DNA of 64,000 nucleotides from Mya arenaria (lineage: Eukaryota; Mollusca; Bivalvia; Myida; Myidae). The DNA lies in contig NC_069135.1 in the NCBI RefSeq assembly GCF_026914265.1, forward strand, positions 60,254,738-60,318,737, in the 5' to 3' direction. Both the position numbers and the translations under genes were made by a program. Shown here piece after piece: positions 11,728 through 23,824 of the stretch (the stretch's first letter is position 1; the number at the start of each line of letters is the position of its first letter). The notes beneath the pieces were generated by a model. It had not been told where the DNA came from. It saw nothing but the letters and a program-made list of their open reading frames with translations, and ran no database searches.

Positions 11728-13508
11728 ATGATTGGATACACAACAGCGTTGTTTGCTTTGGTCGCCGGAACTTTGGTCATTGCTGGCCACGACGAACTCG
11801 TGCAATGCACACCGGGTGTATATCAGATCATCGGAAAGGCCGACTGTACGGGCTTCTTCATGTGCGTGTTTGGGAAAAAAGTCGAGATGCCGCCTTGTCC
11901 TGCTAGCTCGGTGTTTAGCTCCAGCGCTAACGTTTGTGTTCCCAAAGGTTCAATGTATGATGACTGCAAGAAAACAACAGAAGGAGGCGGAGGTCACATG
12001 CCAGTGCTGCCCGACCTAGGTAAGTTCTAGCGTTGGTTAATTTATTTTCTGATATTTCAATGATTTTCCTTGGTATTTGTTTTCTGAGAAAAGACATACA
12101 CATGTGTCCACAAGCAATACATGTATACCAGTAGGGTTAATTTATTTAAAGTTAATAAATCCTTATTAACATACACATATCAAACCATTAGTTATTATGA
12201 AAAAAATGTATTTTTTGTGGAAAACAGTTGAAACTATTAATTAATTCAATCAATGCATGAATAAAAACTCCATTCTAATTAATATTCATTTCTCTGCGGT
12301 TACAGAGCTGTGTTGAAAACTATTATTGAAAGCTAATTCAATTTAGATTATATCAAAATAAAAATGAGTCAATTTGCTTAATAATTATATTTACCTTCCA
12401 GGATCTCTTAGTCCAAAGGAACGATGCAAAATGTTTGGAGGCGTGTTTCCCCACCCCACGGAATGTCAAGTCTTCTACAACTGCAGTGTTAGTTATACAC
12501 ACGCGTTCTTCGAGCAACACCTTGTTGAATGTCCCTACCCTCAACTTTTCAACACCGACACCAAACAGTGTGACCATTTTGAGAATGTAAAATGTGGAAG
12601 CAGGACAGAGTTCAAGGATGGATGTAAGTTGACTGTCAATTTCGTCTGAAATATTGAAATTCAATAGTCATAATGCATTAGTCATAACACCAGCAAATTA
12701 CAAATATTTATGTAACTCTAATCTGTCTGCATATACTAGCTAACTCGCAGAAGCTTATTAAAGCCAACACTCAGACTGTTGAAAACATAACTTGTATTTT
12801 GTTGTTCTTCAGGCCAATACAGATCCAACCAGTGTCCCGTTTCCCACTGTAGACCCTGCAGTGTCGACCTCCCAAGCTGTGTAGGCAAACCTGACGGAAT
12901 AAATGTTCACCAAGTCAAACTTTGGAGTCCATTCTACGCCGTATGCTACAAAGAACGCACGATCAAAGTGGATCGATGCCAAGCTGACGTAAATGGCCGA
13001 GCACAGTTGTTCCATCCGGAAAGGAACGAATGCGTTTCATTGGATATGATTCCTCGAGAACATGGGGGATTGATGCCCGAGTGCGGTACGAAAGTAGACG
13101 GGTTTTATCAGGATGTGTTTGGGCGATGTGACCAGTACGTGCGTTGTCAGGGAGGAAAATATATTGGCACGGTGAAATGTGCGGTTGGAGAGGTGTTCGA
13201 TGGCACAAAGGGCGGCTGCGTTCCGCAAGAGAAAGCATGCGGACCCTGCGGAAGAAATGACCATTGGTGAGTGTCTTTATATGTTTTGATAAAGATGAAC
13301 AGTCATGAAAAATAATTGCTAGTCTAAACACGATGCAATCTGATTGTTTTAAGTTATTTAGAAACGAATGTGAAGTGTTTCAAGCCTGAAATATGTCAAC
13401 AAATACATTTTATAACCGTTTTATTGTTCTTGCCTTTAGAATACTTACGGGTGCAATTGTATGTCGTTAACTTCTAATAATTAAAACAATCTATATATTT
13501 TCAGCTGA
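11728..13508 (+). CDS. Secreted four-domain chitin-binding (CBM14/peritrophin-like) protein, paralogue A, intact
   Basis: Four exons: 11728-12019, 12402-12623, 12813-13266 and 13505 onward (one base of the last codon, then TGA 13506-13508). All introns are GT-AG with phases 1, 1 and 2, giving 323 aa. Residues 1-20 are a signal peptide (MIGYTTALFALVAGTLVIAG). Domain 1 (about 27-80) has the six-cysteine CBM14 pattern, C27-C40-C46-C57-C70-C80. Domain 2 fills exon 2 (CKMFGGVFPHPTEC, FYNC, VECPYPQLFN). Exon 3 encodes two more cysteine-rich CBM14-like domains, the last beginning CGTKVDGFYQD. Such proteins bind chitin outside the cell; in molluscs they occur in shell matrix, periostracum and gut lining, so the tissue is open. 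A TATA promoter is upstream, and AATAAA near 14217 fits the 3' end. If intron 3 is retained the protein still stops immediately (TGG TGA). This is the only undamaged member of the local family. Confidence 0.9.
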
Positions 13509-14245
13509 GAAAACTACTTTCACACTTATCGAAATAAAAATGATGAAAATGGGCGAAGTGTCGAATCTCCAAGATGTAAAAGTCGTGTTAGAGACAGCTT
13601 AGTGTTGCTCTGAGTTGATCTCGCTGTGTTGGCTTTACTACCAACATTTACCATTTTAAAACCAACCAACTACTTTTGTGTTGTTAATTTGCAATGTTTT
13701 GTATGTTTTTAACATTTTTTATCACATTTATGATGTCTTTTGATTAAGGTTCTATACTTTGTTATTTATTGATGTTTTAAAAGTATGCACTTTGCCAGTA
13801 CATTGAATTTGCGTGTGTGTCGTTAGCTCTGTGATAAATATTATAAAAAAAATACTGTTAAAAGTAATACAACATAGCATCACTGTATTGCATATACAGA
13901 TCTATTATGTTTTTATTACTATCAATGTTGCAAACCCTTAAATATTATGATTAGCTAACTTATTTACCATCATTGAGTGTTTATAAACTCATTAGTTATT
14001 CAATTGGCATTACATAGCTGAATGATGTTATATAACTTAAGAAAGAGAAAGAACACAAAAGAACACACGACTTTGAGTTGTTAATCATTGATCCGATGCA
14101 GAATGGTACGATTATGTATTAATCTTTATTATGATCATTCATTTGTAAATAGATTTTCATTATTTTATTTATGAATTTTGCCTTGTGCAATTCCTTTGAA
14201 ATCCACACATTTTGTTCAATAAAATGCAAAATATACGTGAATTGT
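13509..14245 (+). other. 3' UTR of CBM14 gene A with polyadenylation signal
   Basis: Exon 4 is almost entirely untranslated. AATAAA at about 14219 lies in a block (TTCAATAAAATGCAAA) that is conserved downstream of paralogue B (20717-20732) and, in altered form, C (about 30497), marking the shared transcript end. Confidence 0.6.
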
Positions 14246-16260
14246 ATCATCTTTATTTACCTATTTGTATCCCGCGCTAGTCCACGAAGCTGAACCGTAT
14301 ACAATAAATAGCTTGAACGACGAACAAACCTTTCTCCCCCCTCAGATTATTCGATCCGTGCTGGACATTATTATCATGCCTACGGACAAAGATAACACAA
14401 GTACCCGTATGGAAATCCTTTTTTTGTCATCACACAATTAACTCCCTTGTTGACGACCGTCGTCTGTAGCATTATGGAAACCTTGTATGATGGCAATATT
14501 TAAAATCTAAATTAACAAATCAATTATTTCTAGCAATCAAGAAATAATGCTGCCAACTCCTCAGAACTATTTAAAGAACGATTTGATTATTTAAATAATC
14601 TGAATCACTGCGCGCATATCTATAAAAACACGAATTATCATATGTCTTTACTCACATTATTTTCACTGCGCATAAAAGAGGGCAAGCTAAAATACATTTT
14701 TACTTTATTTTTTTTAACTGATGTTGTAGTAAAAGCATCTACAATAGCCGCTCTTGTAAGATATGTTCAACCCTCGCACTGGGTGTTCTGCGGAAACTCG
14801 GTAAACGGCTGGGGTTAGGATTACACTCTCGGCCATAGAAGATTCTTATATTATATCCTTAAAAGTTTACTGTTATCTAAAAAAACGCAACTTGTTTTTT
14901 CAGGACGTGGAACACAAAATTGTCTAAATCAGAGACACTTAAAAATGAATTATACTACTTTTTGTGCAAATATACATTTAAAATTAAGTTAGTGGGGATT
15001 ATCTGGAATGTATAGGATAAGTTAGTATTTTAACTCATTTCAAAACTTTTTTGAAAATAATACTTTGACTTATTCACTCTTAGAAAATAGATCAATGAGG
15101 ATAAAAGTAAACTTATTACACATTAAACAGTCTGTAATCGAACATAATCAAGGGTGACTTGTTGCGTTTTGTCTCTTAGTTTAAACTTAAATTTAGCATA
15201 TGGTATTTAGAAATAATTCAAGGACGAATCCCTCAGTCTAAACAATAATTAACGACCATGTTTAAAGACACAAATATCAAAGCCTACTCAGATTCGCAAC
15301 AACACAACAACATACAGATTAACATAAAGAAAAATTGTAATTAATGCTGTGGTTTCTACATTAGAACTTTTTGTGAACTATTTAACTTGACCGTTATGCC
15401 GAACAGAATGTTAGAAAAATCGCCTTTCAAAAAGTTCGCCTAAACTAATATCACACAAAAATATGTATAAAAGCATTCTCTATGTTTACTGAACAATTAT
15501 TTGATATATTTAACAGAATATAAATCAAGATCATGATATTAATTAGCGAAAAATATCATCAAAAACGGATGATTCTAACAAATCGCAGTAAGTACAAATC
15601 ATTTAGGTTCGTTTGTATAGCTTTGTTAGGATTGAACTGTAAGATGACGTCATTATCCACGAATATTACTGATACATCTCGTTCTTTAAAGTGAAAATAT
15701 AGAACAGACGTTAATTAAGACTACTACTGATGTCGGATAAAGTTATGAAACTTTATATTGATAATGTCAAGTGTATGTACATGTTCAGTGTGAAAATAAG
15801 TACACAAGGTATCAAGTACAATATTGTTTTTCTAAGAAATAAATAATTATATGATCGCATTTTTTTCTTCCGTTTATGCTGTGTGAATGCAGTAGGGCAT
15901 AATTTTTCATTTTTATAATAAATTAGCAGTATCTTCTGCAATTGAGCATTAATGCATAAAGAAGGGTAGCCGACAACATTCGTTTGTATAAAAAATAGTT
16001 GGAATTTGTAAAGTCGTAGAACATTAAATGAGGTCGCGCTTATCCAATCGAAGCGCAATGTTAAAATAAACAATCTTATCATCATAATCCCTTGCGAATG
16101 ATACAAGATGACCATCAAGTTTTATCTATACAAAGGTATATACCAATGTAAATATACTACGATAATGTTGCAGAATTGAAAACAGTATGCTAACAGAGGC
16201 TGAACAATATAAAGAATGATCATTTAGAAGAGCATTGCGATCTTCTACGCGACAAGACAT
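14246..16260. other. Intergenic, no gene seen
   Basis: AT-rich. The longest open stretch, on the minus strand at 15753-16118, is low in complexity and has no domain; I do not call it a gene. Confidence 0.45.
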
Positions 16261-16264
16261 TGCT

Positions 16265-16820
16265 CACATTCGACATAAAATACAATACAAGAAACGCTCG
16301 TTTGCATGCGGGAAGTGGGAAAGTTTGGAGCTCTTTACCAGGAGGAATACGTAAATTGAACACGGAAAAGACACTTAAAGCCTGCTGCAAGAAGTTCTTT
16401 TTACATCATCAATTGCAAAAACCGTTTTAAGAAGTGTACGCATAATTCCATGACTATTGTTTTTACATTATGTATATCTCGAGTTAGGTGTTAAATGCAT
16501 GTGTGACTGTCCTACTTACTCAGTTAATTATTTTTAATGATATTTGTTGTTAACCTTTAGGTACAAATTGATGTATTGTTCGGCATTGATGTATTAATTA
16601 ATGTATTATATTCATGTTTCTATATGATTTCGTAAAATATTTTAATATGTACCGTTTTGAAATAACATAAATTGATGCTTACGTTTTCATCCTAAGCATT
16701 TATGTGTGTGTGTGCGTGTGCGTGTGTTTTTTTCAGAAGGCAACATTGTAAATAACTCGTGTGTTATGTTTGTTTATAATATAATGCCTATGTCTTATTG
16801 TGTTACCTTCTTTAAATAAA

Positions 16821-16877
<57 letters not shown>

Positions 16878-16880
16878 AAA
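16265..16880 (+). mobile_element. LINE 3' end (5'-truncated non-LTR retrotransposon)
   Basis: At 16310-16430 one frame reads GSGKVWSSLPGGIRKLNTEK followed by a lysine-rich helix and a stop. This matches the usual C-terminus of jockey/CR1-type reverse transcriptases (W-N/S-SLP-x-x-IR, then K/F-rich). The upstream match slips frame, so the fragment is decayed. An untranslated tail of about 400 bp follows and ends in an ATT microsatellite (16816-16875), a common LINE tail. The insert is cut off 5' at about 16265. Confidence 0.65.
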
Positions 16881-16889
16881 ATAATAATA

Positions 16890-16948
<59 letters not shown>
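16816..16948. repeat. ATT trinucleotide microsatellite, with an inversion point
   Basis: (TTA)n runs to about 16876, is interrupted by AAAAATAATAATAA, and then TTA resumes to 16948. The middle can fold back on either side. The left half is probably the tail of the LINE fragment. Confidence 0.9.
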
Positions 16949-16949
<1 letters not shown>

Positions 16950-18240
16950 ATACAAAATGATTCTTTAACCTAACTACAGAGCTTAATGTACTAACAAAAA
17001 TAGATTAAACAGTAATTATCTTTTACAGGGGATCGTTAACGTTTTATAATGTCAGACATGGAAAATACCTTCGTGTGAACTCTGAACTAAATGCTTGATA
17101 CAATAAAAAATCTCAAAATAAGTAACCCCGTGCTTTATTGTTAATAAGAAAATAAAAAGAGACAGATAATGTTCAATTCTAGTAAAAAAAGCGCGCTAAC
17201 ATAATTGAATCATTTTAGGATTGAATGTACAAACGTCTGTTAAAACATGTATATACGTGTTGCTGTTTGGTGTTTATACATGAAAATAAATGACTCAATT
17301 CTAACAAAGTTTTAATAAACATAAAACCTGCGAGTGTGTCCCTTGAATGATACATACAGTTTTGTCATGGAACGTTCATCATTAATAAGACAAACCATAT
17401 AGGCGTTGACATCGACTCTGAATTAAGTATATCAAAACTCCTCATTAACAAAAATGTTTTAACATATCATGCAGGAGTTATATCTGCAATTATACAAGCA
17501 AAAAACGTTGTCATGATTTCAAAAACAATTAAAAACCCGGAAGAATATACTTTCGTTAATTTTGTTTTTTGTCACTCAGCTTCAATATGACTAATTAGTT
17601 AATGTGAATATGTTAAACAATTAAGTTCAATCAAGCACGTTTTGTCAAATAATAAGGCATAGCATGTTCGTCAAAAGTAATTAATGTGCACAAATATCAG
17701 TGTTTAATGGTGCTGAGAACTCGTTATTCACGTGGCGCAAATAATATTTAAAAGTCATTTCCTTGTATCGTTTTTAGGAATGTGTCGAAGATATTGACAG
17801 CAGTTGAGTCTGAAATGAATGACAAACGTAGCGTAACCCTGCGCCGATAACAGTTTCTGGTGCTGATTAACTTTTTCTTACCTTTTACAACACCCTTAAA
17901 ATTACAATATGACGATTTGTATTTACATAATTAACGACGTCTGATGTCTGTTACTTTTTCTTTTCTTTTCTTTATAAGGCAAACAGTTTTTTTATTGCAT
18001 TATTCCAATTGTGCTGAACTGCATTATAATGTATGATTCATGAATTAGCCATTGCCTCAATTCAAGTTTGATTAAAACAGATATTAAAATGCAAAGTGAT
18101 AAAATGAAAATGTCAACTTCTTTCAACGCGAGGAAACAAATGTAATTATTCTATTCAATATAATTAACCTGAATCAATATATTATTGGGAACATTAATGA
18201 ATATTTTTTTCTACTCAAGTTATGCACCGTAATAATTGAA
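16950..18240. other. Intergenic, no gene seen
   Basis: AT-rich spacer between the LINE tail and the promoter of CBM14 paralogue B; nothing supported. Confidence 0.4.
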
Positions 18241-18270
18241 GAGTGCATATTAACGATGCTAGGCCTGCTA

Positions 18271-18309
18271 GAAAGCCCCGCCTACCGGTGGTCCGCAAGC
18301 GTTTATATA
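18271..18309 (+). promoter_or_regulatory. Core promoter of CBM14 paralogue B
   Basis: GAAAGCCCCGCCTACCGG (from 18271), GGTGGTCCGCAA and TTTATATA (18302-18309) are followed by CTCGCATCC. It is collinear with the promoters of A and D. The ATG is about 200 bases downstream. Confidence 0.7.
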
Positions 18310-18508
18310 CTCGCATCCTCCAACTTAAAACTATTGTTCAAATCGAATATTGAAAAGGATTCGATCAAGCCTAGCTTATTATTTACTGAGAAATCTACCA
18401 TTTAAAGACATTGTGTTGGATTTTTTTGAAAAATAAAACAGATGTTGAATATATAAATGATTCTATACACGACTGTAAAATAGAAAACGTCAACTTCAAA
18501 GCGCGACA

Positions 18509-20212
18509 ATGATTGGCTACACCACAGTGATGTATGCTTTGACCGCCGCATCGTTGGTCACAGCTAGACCATACGAACTCGTTCAATGCACCCTGGGTGT
18601 ATATCAGATAATCGGAAAGGCTGACTGTACGGGCTTTTTCCTCTGTGTGTTTGGGAAACCCATCGAGATGCCGCCTTGTCCTCCTGGCTCGGTGTTCAGC
18701 TCCAGCGTCAACGTTTGTGTTCCTAAAGGTTCAGTGTATGATGACTGCAAGCAACCAACAGAGAAACGCCGCATCCATATGCCTGTGCTCTCCGACCTAG
18801 GTAATTTCTAGCGATGTTGTTTGTATCTTCGGAAATTTTTACGCTATTCCTTTGAATTCGTTCTCTTAAAAATAATTAGAGCGAAAGTGTCATCTAGCAA
18901 TAAAATGTCATGTATAAAACTAGCGTTAGAATAGTTATTCATAAAAGTACTTATTTATTTTGATGTATTTCATTTGCTTACCAATTTAGACATCTTACTA
19001 AATAAAGGTAAACATTAAGAGCGAAATTAAATCAAATCGCTAAGATTTGGGTACCGTCCTCGAAAATGCGTGGAAATATTGGAAAAAATAATTCATGTCA
19101 ATCATTTTGCTTAGAATCATGATAACTTTTCAGGGCCTCTTAGCCCAGAGGAACGATGCAACATGTTCGGAGGTGTGTTCCCTCACCCAAAGGAATGTCA
19201 AGCCTTCTACAATTGCAGCGTCCGCTACACACCTCAGATTCCCCGGTTCTTCGAGCAACACCTTGTTGAATGTCCCTACCCCCAGCTGTTCAACACTGAG
19301 ACCAAAGAGTGTGACTATTTTGAGAATGTAAAATGTGGAAGCAGGACAGAGTTCAAGAATGGATGTAAGCTGGCTTATCAAACATCCATTTAAATATGAA
19401 ATTCAATAGTCTAAATCCAATTCAATGAACATTTACCACTTCCTTAAAACCACTAAATCTAGCCAAAACCAATACTACTGAAAAAAGTACGAGTATCCTT
19501 TTATATTTTGTTCTTCTTCAGGTCAATACAGATCCAACCAGTGTCCCATTGCGCATTGTATACCTTGCAGTGTCGACCTTCCAAGTTGTATAGGCAAACG
19601 TGACGGAATCAACGTTCACCAGGTCAAACTTTGGAGTCCATTCTACGCGCTATGCTATAAAGAACGGACGATCAAGGTGGATCGATGCCCAGCTGACGAA
19701 AATGGCCGAACACAGTTGTTCCATCCGAAAAAGAACGAATGCGTTTCATTGGATATGATTCCTCGAGAACAAGGGGGAATGATGCCTGAGTGCGGTACAA
19801 AAGTAGACGGGTTCTATCAGGATGAGTTTGAGCGATGTGACCGGTACGTGCGTTGTCAGGGAGGATAATACATTGGCACGGTGAAATGTGCGGTTGGAGA
19901 GGTATTCGATGGATCAAAAGGCGGGTGCGTTCCAAAAGAAAAAGCTTGTGGACCCTGTGGAAAAATTGACCATTGGTGAGTATCTTTACATGTTTGAAGA
20001 AAGATTAATGATATTGTTATCGTGATAAATAGCTCAATTGCTAAACACAATGCAATCCCAATTTGTAGTTATTTAAGGTTTTTTTTTAAATATGAATGTG
20101 TAGTGCTTTCCAGCTGCACTATGCCAATAAATACATTTTTTCACTGCGTTAATGTGCATGCATATGGAATGCTATTAATCTTTAGTTCTGACAAAACTGT
20201 TTTTTCAGCTGA
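18509..20212 (+). pseudogene. CBM14 chitin-binding paralogue B, internal stop in the last domain
   Basis: Same architecture as A: exons 18509-18800, 19134-19364, 19522-19975 and 20209 onward, with identical splice phases. The start and signal peptide (MIGYTTVMYALTAASLVTA) are conserved. Exon 2 is three codons longer than in A (RYTPQIPRF against SYTHAF). In exon 3 the codon after RCQGG is TAA at 19866-19868 where A has AAA (Lys). Translation would give 289 aa and lose the second half of domain 4, including its last cysteines. The sequence beyond the stop is still open and well conserved (KCAVGEVFDGSKGGCVPKEK), and the splice sites are intact, so inactivation is recent or the shortened protein is used. 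The polyA signal is near 20720. Confidence 0.75.
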
Positions 20213-23200
20213 GAGCACAACTTTCACTTTTTCCGAGTCAAAACTGATGAAAATGAGCGAAGTGACGAATGGCGAAGATGAATAAGACATGTTTGAAATA
20301 AATAGCGTTGCTCAAAAACGGACGCGCTGTGTTCGCTCAACGACCAACTTAAACATTTCAAAATCAGCAGTTTTGTTGTTTATTAAACAATGCTTGTTTT
20401 TAGAAATATGTTACAAAACCAATTGTGTTAGTTGATTAAGGATGTATACGCTGTTAAAATTTATTTTATGAATGTACGAATACGAAAAACAAATTCGTGC
20501 TCGAAAAAAGATCTCTCTACCTAAATGCATTGTTAAATTCATTTATTTTACGTCTGTGTCGTTAGCTCTTTGATAATTTTGCTGATCATTGATCCAATGC
20601 ATAATGTAACCAGTATATGTTTATAATGAACTATGATCATTCATGTGTAAATATAATTTCATTATTTTATTTATGGAGTTTGCAATGTGCGGTGCTTTTG
20701 AAATGCAAACATTCTATTCAATAAAATGCAAATTGAATGCTTTGTATGACCTTTCTCTACCTATTTTAATCTTGTGCTTATCAATCAAGCAAATCGAAAA
20801 TAATCAACCCCGGACCAACATAGAATTTATGCAAAGGAAACAATAAACCTAGCTGGCAAACCTTTAACGAAGATCAAGCTAAGATTCACAAAGCTTACGT
20901 CTAATAGACGATGGACACACATTGTACTAAACAACACAGACAAAACACAGATGCATCTTTAAATCAAAACAAAATTGAAATATTCGGATCAAATAACTGG
21001 AATGGACACTAATTGTCCAATTCCATTCATTTAAATGACGCTCTCCATAAAAAAACCCATCAATTGGATTGGCGGAAAGAAAGCATTGACCATAGATAAT
21101 CAGAATATAGCAAAGTATATGAGAATTTGGGGTATTTCTATAACAATTCAATAATCAATTAATTCAGTAATAACAAACTTACTTTGTAATTTCCTTCAAC
21201 ATGTCTTTATTTTGTTCAATTTATATTGGAAATATTAACAGCATTTGAACTTCAAAGTAATGGAAACCGTATCGTGGAACCTTTATGTGCCCATGTTTGT
21301 TCCTGACGTTTGTTCCCTTTTTCTTACTTTTGCATCTCCATTTTCGTTACGTAGTTGTAACATTAAGCTACACGTAAAGTTAAAGTTTATATTGTGTTTA
21401 AACCTCCGTTACGTATCTATGCTCTAAATTAACAATGTATGTCATGTTGCTTTTATTTTCATCTACTGCGGCACTTTCACAGCAGCGCCATTGCGAACTT
21501 ATTATCGATCTTCGAATACTTTAAGAGACTCATGGACGTTTTAAGCTTCAGATACCGTAAAAATGTAAATACTTATTTCAAAATGTGACCGAAATTGTTC
21601 TACTTTGCAGACAAACTGTTAGAAACGCTAATTTATCATTTTAGCCTTGGAGTAAATAAATGTTCAAATGAGTATCTGCCAGTTGATGATTTTTTTTTTT
21701 CATAGAAGTGAGTTTAATAACTCAGATTCAACATTTTTACCACAATTGTTGCGCTCATTAATAAATAATAAAACAAAACAGGAGTGACATTAATCTTCAT
21801 GGCTCACACAATTTCATTAATACTTATTTTCGACAAACCTTTTTATTACGGTTATCCCGAGAGCAAGTTTATTGACAGGGCACACTTTAAAAGAAATATT
21901 GTTTTGAACACGTACTTTCCATATCCGTACCAGCAGAGTAGCAAGTGATCAGTGGTACACACGAATGATTTGTTTTGCAATATCAACTTACTACTTAAAT
22001 GACCATTTTTTTATAATATATATGCTTATTTTGCAAACTGTTCAAGTACGAAAAAAATACCACATACATTTTTCCGTGTGAATTTTCAAATCTGGTATCA
22101 TTTATAATATATAATTTAAAATATTAAGATGTGTTGCTTTTGTGACATCCTGTACGATATAACGTATAACGTCTAATTCGGTATGTTAACGCGTATTCGT
22201 CGAAAAAGTATAGCGGTCGAGAAGGATACATGATTATTCATCAAACGAGACGCGAAACAGGTAGTCAGAAATGCATCTTACAGTAACATTTAATTTATAG
22301 TGGAATCTGCTTTCATTAGTTCAATGTTTAAACGCATCGCTTTAATTTTCAACCAATGAAACTGCACTCAGATTTTACATAATAATTCCCGGAACTGCCA
22401 TTCAAGAAATGACGTCATCAATCAATAATTACAATCATATTATTATATCAATGATTGAGTGCATTTCCTTAAATATAAACAAAATATAATGCATTTAATA
22501 TACTTCTTTTGGAATAGTGTACGTGCATTAAACTAGTAAGTTGATATTGTAAAACAACTTAAAAACATATCCGTATGTAGCACTCAACACCTGCTACGCT
22601 GATGGTTCGGATATGGAAAACGACAGAAGCATAATTTGTTAAATACGGTGTGTTGTATTTTCACAGTTGAATATGAAAAAAAGAGTTTGATAGGTATATT
22701 TTTCGAATTCACATCAGTTTTGTTTTCCTATTAAGCAAGAACCTGGAAAAACTGATTCCGAGTCTCGCATCGATTATCAATTAAAGTTGTTAAAAGTAAA
22801 CATATAGAAAATGACTCATACCTTATGTTGTAAAAATAGGTACAGTTATTTTGTCAAACGAAGTATACATTTTGTCTGAATAATTTAATATTGTTAATAC
22901 CATTGTTGTTATTTTTGGTGTTGTTGCTGCTAATGCTGCAGATGTATTTTATGTTGATGGGTTTTTTTGTTGATGTTGTTGTAGTGAAAAGGGAGTGTCT
23001 TGTTTTCATGAGCAAAATTGCACTTTTTATTCAAACTGCGGTTAAACATTTAAATCCGGCAAATTATCAACTTATGAAACGAGGGTATTAATTTTGGAGG
23101 GAATTATTGTTGACATTTGAAACAGATTAAAATATATTCATAATATTACCGGGGTTTCCCTAAGTAAACAAAACTTACAACTGCGAAGAACCACATATGT

Positions 23201-23420
23201 ATTTATGATAAATGTATAAGACATTACATTGTTTAAACTTTAATTAAAAGGTAAAAGGTATTAACACGTCAAGTGTTGAAGGAAAATGTTTATATCCTTA
23301 AACACATTGAAACAAATATTGAACACGTTCTATTTGTTCTTATCAGTTATAATGAGCAATACTGAAGCAATAGATTAAGGGGAGCGGTAGTAAAAGGCAT
23401 ATCTAATACTTACCAACGTT
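20213..23420. other. 3' UTR of B, then intergenic sequence without recognised genes
   Basis: The 3' UTR of B runs to about 20740. Beyond it the sequence is AT-rich, with short open stretches (for example 20927-21151 and 22891-23091) that are low-complexity or lack any domain. No transposon end was recognised. Confidence 0.45.
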
Positions 23421-23424
23421 ATTA

Positions 23425-23720
23425 AGTGAAAAGCGCATATTTACGTTGCTAGGCGTGTTAGAAAGCCCCGCCTACTGGTGGTCCGCAAACGTGTTTATAT
23501 ACAATTAAAACCATTTATTTATTTTCAGCTGTGTAAACTACTTTCACAGGTAACTCTTATAAAAAATGGCGGAGTGATGAATCGGCAGTTTGGATCCAGC
23601 TTTGTATTGCTCTGAGCTGGTATCGCTGTGTTTACTCAACGACCAACTTTGACATTCCTAAAATGACTCTATACATGTTAGTTGTAACATTTTGTAATGT
23701 GAATTTGTTTAATATGATAT
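23425..23720 (+). pseudogene. CBM14 remnant D: promoter fused to last exon
   Basis: The promoter block (GAAAGCCCCGCCTACTGG from 23461, TTTATATA 23494-23501) is followed, after only about 25 bases, by the end of intron 3 (TTTATTTATTTTCAG, ending 23528) and an exon-4-like 3' UTR (CTACTTTCACAGG, then TATTGCTCTGAGCTGG and CGCTGTGTTTACTCAACGACC). Exons 1-3 and introns 1-2 are missing. One deletion from just after the TATA box into intron 3 explains the structure. It has no coding capacity for a CBM14 domain. Confidence 0.8.
23463..23501 (+). promoter_or_regulatory. Orphan CBM14-type core promoter (remnant D)
   Basis: Same GC box, GGTGGTCCGCAA and TATA order as A and B, but with no coding exon downstream before the 68-bp satellite. 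It could still start a short transcript. Confidence 0.6.
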
Positions 23721-23824
23721 CAAACTCAAGTTGTCTATTGAACAATGGTTTTTTGTTGTTGTTGTTGTACACGGTTTTCATTAGCACTGCCTGATGTGTG
23801 TTACTGTATTATGTGTTACAGTTA

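Noticed and set aside
15753-16118. 121-codon minus-strand frame
   Set aside because: AT-rich, hydrophobic, no domain or splice evidence.
20022-20285. Coding exon 4 in paralogue B (AESTTFTFSESKLMKM...)
   Set aside because: A similar open frame exists in A, but the exon-3 donor phase gives an immediate stop in A and B, and A/B differences there are not concentrated in third positions; treated as 3' UTR.
22891-23091. 66-codon Leu/Val-rich frame
   Set aside because: Comes from a TTG/TGT-rich low-complexity tract.
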